A stretch of 6,940 nt of DNA, from contig JBIOXZ010000168.1 in the NCBI GenBank assembly GCA_044869895.1, forward strand, positions 1 through 6,940. The letters run 5' to 3'. The notes under the pieces are model-generated. The model was not told where the DNA came from. It saw only the letters and a program-made list of their open reading frames with translations, and did no database searches. The position numbers were made by a program, and so were the translations under genes. The stretch's first letter is position 1, and each line of letters opens with the position of its first letter. Positions 1 through 5,014 of this stretch are shown in pieces. Origin of the DNA: AC-69 sp044869895. GTDB taxonomy: Bacteria; Actinomycetota; UBA4738; HRBIN12.

Positions 1-16
1 GGAGCGGATCGGTCAG

Positions 17-2245
17 CTATAACGGGCGCCTCGTGCCATATCCGTGGCCGTTCCCGTTGCCGTTTCCATTGCCGTTTCCGTTGCCGTTGTCCGCCGGCGA
101 GGTGATAGGACTCGGGCTCGGTGTTGGCGATGGCGGTGGCGGTGGCGGTGTGGTCGCGTACCCGACCGAGGGCGATGTGAAGTACTCGACCGGCATGTCC
201 TGCGTGGCCAAGAGCATGAAGTCATGCCAGATGGGTGCGGCGAGCACCCCTCCGTACCCCGTCCCGTACCCCGGGACATACGGCATGGGGATCTCGGCCC
301 GGGCGTAGCCGACCCACACCCCCGTCGCGAGCCGCGGCACGTAGCCCAGGAACCAGGCGTCCTGGTAGTCCTGGCCCGTCCCGGTCTTGCCGGCCACGGG
401 CCGCCCGATGTTGGCCGCGGTCCCCGTACCGAACTCGACCACCCCTTCCAGCATGTGGGTCTCTTGCTGGGCCACCCAGGCCGGGATGGCCCGCGAGCAC
501 TCCGGCTTCTGCCGGTAGACGGTCTTCCCTGTGCTCGAGACGACATGGGCGATGGCGTAGGGCTGACAGTGCACGCCGTCGTTCGCCAGCGTGGCGAAGC
601 CCGCCGTCATGTCAAGCGGCGAGACGGGCGAGGTGCCCAGCGTGAGCGGGCAGACCGGGGCGAGGTCGGTGGTGATCCCCATCTTGTGGGCCACCTCCAC
701 CACCCGTTCCGGCCCGATCTGGTCGATCACCTGCGCGAACACCACGTTCACCGAGTCGGCCGTGGCCAGCCATAGGGGGTAGCTGCCGCCCCCCACGGGC
801 TCGGCGTTGTGCAGGGTCCAGGTCTCTCCCCCGCCGCAGTCCGGGATGGTCCTGGGGGAATATCCGCTGTATACGGCGTTCGGTGAGATCCCGGCCTCCA
901 GGGCGGCGGCCAGGGTGAAGACCTTGAATGCGCTGCCCGCGGTCCGCCCCCCGCCGGGATCGACGGCCAGGTTGTACTGGTTCGGCCCGTACGGGGCGTT
1001 TCCTACGGCCATCGCCCTGATGGCCCCAGTCTGTGGAACGATGCTGACCAGGGCGGACTGGGGCAGCCCCGGCCCGGTCATGCGGTTCAGGAGGGTCTGC
1101 TCGGCCTGTCGCTCCATGGACGGCTCGAGCGTCGTGTGGATCTTCAGGCCCCCCTGGTACAGAGCCCTGATCCGAGCCTTCACGGTGGCACCGAAGGCCG
1201 GGTTGGACAGGAAGCTGTCCACGACGTACTGGGTCCAGTACGAGTTCGGAGCGGCCTGGGCCACGTTCCGATCGGCTGCGGAGAGGGCGATCGGCGCCGA
1301 CGACGCGTGGGCGTAGCGGGCACTGGTGATCCAGCCGAGCTCGAGCATCCGGGCCAGGACCGTATTGCGTCGATGGACCGCGTGCTTGGGCCTGGTCAGC
1401 GGGTCGTAGTAGGACGGCGAGCGGATCATGCCGGCCAGGAGAGCGGATTGGGCCACCGTGAGCTCCGAGGCCCGCCGCGCGAAGTAGTACTCGGCGGCCG
1501 CGGCCATCCCGTAGGCCCCGTGGCCGAAGTACACCTCGCTCAGGTACATCCCCAGGATGTGCTCCTTGGAGTAGGTGTTCTCCAGGCGGATGGCGTCGGC
1601 GGCCTCCCGGATCTTGCGAGCAAGCGTGGGAGCGTCACCGGTGACCGTCGCCTTGACCAGCTGCTGGGAGATGGTCGAGCCGCCCTCCACGATCCCCCCC
1701 GCGATCATGTTGGTGACGGCCGCACGAACGATGGCCGAGAAGTCCAGCGGCCCGTGCTGGAAGAACCGGTCGTCCTCGATGGCCAGGACGGCGTCGATGG
1801 TGCTGTCGCGGTACCGGTTGATCGGCACGACCACCCGGTTCTCGCCGAAATACACATGCTGGAGGACCGAGCCGTCCCTGGCCAGGATGGTCGATCGCTG
1901 CGGGAGCGGCGGAAGCTTCAGCGGATCGCCGGCCTGGGCCAGGTAGTGACTGTCGACCATGGCGAGGGAGGTCTTCAGGGCCATCACCATCGGCAGGAAG
2001 GCCAGGGCGAACACGAAGATCCCCACGATCAGGACGACCCCGAACCGACTCTCCCCGTCGAGCGCCTCGTAGTGCCCCATCGCTCGTTCGGCAAGCGCGT
2101 CCAGGCGGGAGGGTTCGAGCGGCGCGTCCAGGCGCGCGCGCCATCCCGCGGGCAGGCGCGGGAGGGACCGCCCGGCCGCCGCATGCAGCAGCCGAACCGG
2201 AAACAGTCCCCGGTGGGGCCGGTCGCGTGGTATCGGTTGGGCCAT
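17..2245 (-). CDS. Class A penicillin-binding protein (bifunctional transglycosylase/transpeptidase)
   Basis: A 742-residue protein that would polymerise lipid II into glycan strands and cross-link stem peptides at the outer face of the membrane. Visible parts: a basic cytoplasmic N-terminus (1-67), one membrane segment (about 68-90), a GT51 domain with the EDDRFFQH motif (likely catalytic Glu157), EGGSTISQQ (187-195) and YFGHGAYGMAAAAEYYF (239-255), then a transpeptidase domain with SxxK (Ser438-Lys441), SVN (498-500) and KTG (620-622). All catalytic motifs are intact. Four cysteines in the transpeptidase half (470, 532, 560, 583) could form disulfides. The C-terminus ends in a proline tract (699-705) and an Asn-Gly repeat (719-732); no PASTA domain is seen. 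ATG 2245 has no clear Shine-Dalgarno. Met56 (codon at 2078-2080) is an alternative start that keeps the membrane anchor. It resembles actinobacterial PonA-type proteins, but no symbol is assigned. Confidence 0.95.
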   Translation of the reverse strand: MAQPIPRDRPHRGLFPVRLLHAAAGRSLPRLPAGWRARLDAPLEPSRLDALAERAMGHYEALDGESRFGVVLIVGIFVFALAFLPMVMALKTSLAMVDSHYLAQAGDPLKLPPLPQRSTILARDGSVLQHVYFGENRVVVPINRYRDSTIDAVLAIEDDRFFQHGPLDFSAIVRAAVTNMIAGGIVEGGSTISQQLVKATVTGDAPTLARKIREAADAIRLENTYSKEHILGMYLSEVYFGHGAYGMAAAAEYYFARRASELTVAQSALLAGMIRSPSYYDPLTRPKHAVHRRNTVLARMLELGWITSARYAHASSAPIALSAADRNVAQAAPNSYWTQYVVDSFLSNPAFGATVKARIRALYQGGLKIHTTLEPSMERQAEQTLLNRMTGPGLPQSALVSIVPQTGAIRAMAVGNAPYGPNQYNLAVDPGGGRTAGSAFKVFTLAAALEAGISPNAVYSGYSPRTIPDCGGGETWTLHNAEPVGGGSYPLWLATADSVNVVFAQVIDQIGPERVVEVAHKMGITTDLAPVCPLTLGTSPVSPLDMTAGFATLANDGVHCQPYAIAHVVSSTGKTVYRQKPECSRAIPAWVAQQETHMLEGVVEFGTGTAANIGRPVAGKTGTGQDYQDAWFLGYVPRLATGVWVGYARAEIPMPYVPGYGTGYGGVLAAPIWHDFMLLATQDMPVEYFTSPSVGYATTPPPPPPSPTPSPSPITSPADNGNGNGNGNGNGNGHGYGTRRPL
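42..89. repeat. Hexanucleotide tandem repeat CCGTTN encoding the Asn-Gly tail
   Basis: Eight consecutive six-base units of the form CCGTTN lie inside the 3' end of the penicillin-binding protein gene, the 42-47 unit (CCGTGG) and the 66-71 unit (CCATTG) being degenerate. On the coding (minus) strand they read as alternating Asn and Gly codons. Because the unit is two codons long, gain or loss of units changes tail length without shifting frame. Confidence 0.85.
126..149. repeat. Short GGCGGT/GGCGAT repeat encoding the proline tract
   Basis: Four six-base units (GGCGAT then three GGCGGT) in the 3' part of the penicillin-binding protein gene. On the coding strand they give part of the polyproline run before the Ser/Pro/Thr-rich linker. 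This is likely a flexible, wall-spanning spacer. Confidence 0.7.
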
Positions 2246-2338
2246 GGGGTGGTTCTGTCTAACCCATCATGCCCTTTTTGCGCAGCAAACGTTCGACCGG
2301 ATCTCGGCCCGCATGGGTCCGTCGCGGCTTCTAAATAT

Positions 2339-2370
2339 GACGGGGGCGGCCGCTTCGCGACCGCCCCGTC
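2339..2370 (-). terminator. Probable intrinsic terminator of the subtilase gene
   Basis: A 32-base inverted repeat: arms GACGGGGGCGGCCGC and GCGACCGCCCCGTC around a TTC loop, with one bulged G (2346). It starts 24 bases after the subtilase stop codon. The single imperfect pair is C-A if the plus strand is transcribed but G-U if the minus strand is, so the structure is better as minus-strand RNA. It is followed on the minus strand by ATATTTA (2338-2332), a weak U-rich tail. It lies between the protease and the penicillin-binding protein, suggesting two separate transcripts. Confidence 0.6.
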
Positions 2371-2393
2371 GGCGTACTGGAAACGATGTAGAC

Positions 2394-3909
2394 CTACCCG
2401 CCCACGGCGGTCAGGGCGTTCACCTGCCCATTCCCGTTGAACGAGTTGTAGTCGACATCACCCGTGCACACCTGCGGTGCTCCGTTGTTGACCGATGGGA
2501 AGGCCGCGTACCTCGTCATCTGCTCTGCCGTCGGGCAGGCCAGTGGGTCCGCCGTCTCCTCCAGCATCGACATCGCGGCGCCAGTCGATATCCCAGGGAA
2601 CTGGCTCATGATCAGGGCCACCACGCCGGTCGCGTGCGGTGAGGCCATCGACGTCCCCTGCTGGTAGCAGTACGTCGCTCCGGACGCATCGACGACCCTG
2701 CGCGCGGCAAGGCACGTCGTGTTGAGAAGCGCAGCCGGCCAGGTCGAGAGCACCCTGCCGTTCGGCACGTCCGCGGAAGGGGTGAAGAAGAGCGAGTCGC
2801 CACCGGGGGCGATGACGTCCGTCACGCCGTAGCCGTAGTTGGAGTAGAAGGACTTCACCACCTGGTTGCCGTTGGCGTTCACGCCCACCACCCCGGGGAC
2901 CTCCACCGGAATAACGGCGCATGCGTTGGAGATTTCTCTCGTAACCGCGGTCCCCTCGGGGAAGTCAGGGCTGGTCACGTCCTGCGTGGGATTGGCCAGG
3001 TCGTCGGAGAAGTTGCCCGACGCCGCCACGACAACGACCCCGTTCTGCTGTGCGAACTTGATGGCCCGGGTCTCGGCCTGCCAGATGGCCCGCTGCTCGG
3101 GGTCGTTCTTGCAGTTGAACAGCCAAGGGTCGGCGAAGTAGCTGTTGTTGGTGACGTCGACCCCGTGCGTGCCCGCCCACATGAACGAGCACACGACCAT
3201 CTCGGGGAAGAAGAATCCGTCGTCGTTGCTGGACTTGATGCCAGCGATCTTCACGTTCGGGGCCACGCCCACGATCCCGATCCCGTTCGCCGCGGCTGCG
3301 ATGGTCCCGGCGGTTTGCGTGCCGTGTCCGTTCGCGTCGTTACCGGCTGCGAGCGGCTGGGCAACGCCGCTTTCGCAGTCGGCGCTGTTGGCTGCGTCGT
3401 AGTTGGGAGCGATGTCGGGGTGGGTGAAGTCCAGCCCCGTATCGATGTCTCCGACCAGCACCGTCTGGCTGCCCGGGTTGATGGCCTGAGCCTCCGGCGC
3501 GTGGATCTGCGTCATGTCCCACTGCCGGTTCGACAGGCTGTCTCCCCACGCCGTCGTTTCGACCTCGTCGGCCGTCGCGCCGGATCCTTGCTCGGTCTGG
3601 TCGGGGAGTTGCACGCCGAAGCGGTCCGTCGCGGATACGCCCTGGATCCGCAGATCCTTCTTCAGCGTCGCGGCGAACCCGTCGTTCGACGACCTGGCGA
3701 TCGCGACGCCGATCTGCGAGTAGCTGGCTACGAGCGTGCCGCCAGCGCTCTGGATGCGCGCGGCGGCGTCGTTCGCCACCGCGTGCTGCTTGTATAGGAC
3801 GATGCTACGTCCTGGTAGTTCCGGCGCCGGCGGTCGGAGCCAGCGCGACCACTCCGAGTGCCGACGCCAGCGCGAGCGCCAGGGCGGCACCCAAGTACCT
3901 GCGTTTCAT
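2394..3909 (-). CDS. Secreted S8 (subtilisin-like) serine protease, with a frameshift at the signal-peptide junction
   Basis: A secreted endopeptidase. ATG 3909 is preceded by the strong ribosome site GAGAGGGGG and begins a clear signal peptide (MKRRYLGAALALALASALG, then ending near APTAGAG). That frame stops at 3805. The rest reads one base out of register, open from 3890 to 2394. Numbering from 3890: an I9-like propeptide (about 27-90, starting SIVLYKQHAV), then the catalytic domain with Asp150 (DTG), His189 (NGHGT), oxyanion Asn293 (ASGN) and Ser414 (GTSMASPHA), and a terminal GNGQVNALTAV typical of subtilases. Eight cysteines (172, 234, 260, 324, 393, 408, 452, 475) suit an exported disulfide-bonded enzyme. 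Joining the frames needs the removal of one nucleotide, best placed at the palindrome 3821-3830. The body shows no other damage, so a sequencing error or a very recent mutation is likelier than an old pseudogene. The first ATG in the body frame (3890) gives an Arg/Trp-rich N-terminus that makes no sense as a leader. The substrate is unknown. Confidence 0.92.
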
Positions 3910-3913
3910 GGAT

Positions 3914-3922
3914 CCCCCTCTC
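3914..3922 (-). promoter_or_regulatory. Ribosome binding site of the subtilase
   Basis: Minus-strand GAGAGGGGG lies four bases before ATG 3909. It supports translation starting at the signal peptide rather than at the downstream ATG 3890, and so supports reading the gene as frameshifted. Confidence 0.7.
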
Positions 3923-3925
3923 TGG

Positions 3926-3949
3926 GCGGTCCGCGGGGTTGTGGACCGC
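3926..3949. repeat. Inverted repeat in the subtilase leader
   Basis: Perfect 7-bp arms GCGGTCC (3926-3932) and GGACCGC (3943-3949) are separated by 10 bases. They lie between the candidate -10 box (3963-3968) and the ribosome binding site (3914-3922) of the protease gene. This could be an operator dyad or an RNA hairpin in the leader. No known regulator site is recognised. Confidence 0.5.
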
Positions 3950-3962
3950 TGCCTCGTGCCCG

Positions 3963-3992
3963 AACCTACCGGGGAACCGCAAGAACGCGCAA
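3963..3992 (-). promoter_or_regulatory. Candidate promoter of the subtilase gene
   Basis: On the minus strand TTGCGC (3992-3987) and TAGGTT (3968-3963) are separated by 18 bases. The -10 fits the TAnnnT form common in high-GC Gram-positive bacteria. The expected transcript start is near 3956, giving a leader of roughly 47 bases that includes the inverted repeat. Assigned by eye only. Confidence 0.4.
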
Positions 3993-4052
3993 ACTCCAAT
4001 GCCGTGTGGGGGCGGCTTCACGAGCTTCCGAGGATTTGTCAGACCCCCGTTC

Positions 4053-4058
4053 TAGGCT
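4053..4058 (+). promoter_or_regulatory. Candidate -10 box of a leaderless transcript
   Basis: TAGGCT lies nine bases before ATG 4068, which would put the transcript start within about three bases of the start codon. No Shine-Dalgarno is present between it and the ATG. No good -35 is seen at 17-18 bases upstream; TTGTCA (4036-4041) is only 11 bases away, too close for a standard spacer. Confidence 0.35.
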
Positions 4059-4067
4059 TCTCCCGAT

Positions 4068-4373
4068 ATGGGAAGGGTGATCGACCTCGAGGGCTGGCGG
4101 CGCAAGCGGCCTCGGATCGACGAGGGCGCGGGCCTGGACCAGGGGCGACATCGCCTTTGGAGGCGCCGAGCTCCTCTCGCCCGTCTCGAGCGAGCCATCG
4201 GCCGCCTGGATCCCCTGGTGAACGGTGGGACCGGCCGTATCGGGCCCCGGGTGGAGACCGAGCTCCTGGCCATCACCGGCGCCGTGACCGCCGGCCGGGT
4301 CGAGGACGCGGCCAGCCGTGCGGAGCGCCTGGCCGAGCGCCTGGAACACCCTTCGTCCCGGGCCGCCCGCTAG
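4068..4373 (+). CDS. Small hypothetical protein, 101 residues
   Basis: The family is not recognised. The protein is cytoplasmic-looking, with no signal peptide, membrane segment or cysteine. It opens with VIDLEGWRRKRPRID (4-18), followed by an Arg-rich stretch (27-46) and a C-terminal half (about 59-93) that reads as two amphipathic helices (ETELLAITGAV and EDAASRAERLAERLE). Codon use is GC-rich at third positions like its neighbours, which supports real coding. ATG 4068 has no ribosome binding site, but a TAGGCT box nine bases upstream allows leaderless translation. It stands alone between the divergent protease promoter and the sigma factor gene, 116 bases before the preferred sigma start, and may be an accessory of that locus. 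No function can be given. Confidence 0.65.
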   Translation: MGRVIDLEGWRRKRPRIDEGAGLDQGRHRLWRRRAPLARLERAIGRLDPLVNGGTGRIGPRVETELLAITGAVTAGRVEDAASRAERLAERLEHPSSRAAR

Positions 4374-4425
4374 GCACGCGCCGGCTATCCAGCAGGCAGG
4401 AGGCCACGTCCGACCCCGCTTGCCA

Positions 4426-4453
4426 GGAACCCAGGCCGGCCTGCCCCGGTCGA
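4426..4453 (+). promoter_or_regulatory. Candidate ECF-type (autoregulated) promoter of the sigma gene
   Basis: GGAACC (4426-4431) resembles the -35 element used by many ECF sigma factors. After 17 bases comes GTCGAT (4449-4454 region), compatible with a GTC-type -10. The spacer holds the perfect palindrome CAGGCCGGCCTG (4432-4443), and the arms CCGGTC (4446-4451) and GACCGG (4465-4470) flank an alternative -10, TAAGGT (4454-4459), which has no good -35. The predicted leader of roughly 25-30 bases includes the GTG 4490 ribosome site. Autoregulation is inferred from the family habit. Confidence 0.4.
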
Positions 4454-4477
4454 TAAGGTTGATTGACCGGCCGGACC

Positions 4478-4484
4478 GAGAGGG
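4478..4484 (+). promoter_or_regulatory. Ribosome binding site deciding the sigma factor start
   Basis: GAGAGGG ends five bases before GTG 4490. The alternative upstream start TTG 4463 has no such site and would fall close to the predicted transcript start, so GTG 4490 is preferred. Confidence 0.65.
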
Positions 4485-4489
4485 CAGAC

Positions 4490-5014
4490 GTGCAGGACCC
4501 GGACCCTCGCATACTCGTGCGCGCCCGTGAGGGCGACCTCGGCGCGTTCGAGGAGCTAGTGCGCCAATACCAGGCCGACGTGTGGCGCTTCGCCTTCCAC
4601 TTCACCCGAGACCGTGCGATGGCCGAGGACGTGACCCAGGAGGCGTTCCTGCGGGCCTTCCGGTTCCTGCGGACCTTCCGGGGCGACTCGAAGTTCACCA
4701 GCTGGCTCTTCAGGATCGCGCGGAACTGCGCCATGGACGCGCTCCGATCCCGCAAGAGCACGGTGGCCAAGGAGCCTCCCCCGCCCGTGGGCCCGCCGGA
4801 TCCCGAGGCCCGGCTTGAGCTCGCCGCGGCCCTCTCCGCGGTGAGCGACGAGCATCGCCAGCCCTTCCTGCTGATCGAAGTGTTCGGCATGTCGTACCAG
4901 GAGGCCGCGGACGTGCTGCACCTCCGGGTGGGCACGGTGAAGAGTCGGATGCACCGGGCCAGGCAGGCCATGATGAACGCGCTGGCCGTGGAGGAGGACG
5001 CCGGTGGACTGTGA
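4490..5014 (+). CDS. ECF (group 4) RNA polymerase sigma factor
   Basis: A 174-residue sigma-70 family protein with only regions 2 and 4, the normal ECF length. Region 2 spans about 15-90 and includes DRAMAEDVTQEAFLRAF (41-57) and the -10 recognition stretch FTSWLFRIARNCAMDALR (69-86). A Pro-rich linker (95-105) follows. Region 4 (about 108-162) has the helix-turn-helix SYQEAADVLHLRVGTVKSRMHRAR. The start is GTG 4490 because of the GAGAGGG site; an in-frame TTG at 4463 would add nine residues. The gene overlaps its downstream neighbour by 11 bases, the usual arrangement for a sigma factor co-translated with its anti-sigma factor. It probably directs RNA polymerase to its own promoter and to envelope-related genes. 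The exact ECF subgroup cannot be assigned by eye; SigE-like RpoE groups are candidates. Confidence 0.94.
   Translation: MQDPDPRILVRAREGDLGAFEELVRQYQADVWRFAFHFTRDRAMAEDVTQEAFLRAFRFLRTFRGDSKFTSWLFRIARNCAMDALRSRKSTVAKEPPPPVGPPDPEARLELAAALSAVSDEHRQPFLLIEVFGMSYQEAADVLHLRVGTVKSRMHRARQAMMNALAVEEDAGGL
4991..4998 (+). promoter_or_regulatory. Ribosome binding site of the anti-sigma gene
   Basis: GAGGAGGA, inside the last codons of the sigma gene, ends five bases before GTG 5004. It is a strong site and fixes the start of the overlapping anti-sigma gene. Confidence 0.75.

Noticed and set aside
42..149. CRISPR-like or non-coding repeat array
   Set aside because: The repeats are short, contiguous six-base units without spacers, and read as Asn-Gly and Pro codons in a protein-coding frame.
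1136..2440. Long plus-strand open frame (434 codons) antisense to the PBP gene
   Set aside because: It mirrors a gene with all GT51 and transpeptidase motifs. Its translation is Gly/Arg/Asp/His-rich with no domain, typical of stop-poor antisense frames in GC-rich DNA.
3728..4021. Minus-strand frame (97 codons) overlapping the subtilase signal peptide
   Set aside because: It is the third frame over this region; neither the signal peptide nor the propeptide lies in it, and it has no ribosome site.
4463..4489. TTG 4463 as the start of the sigma factor
   Set aside because: It has no ribosome binding site and lies at or near the predicted transcript start, whereas GTG 4490 has GAGAGGG five bases upstream. 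The added residues match no sigma region.
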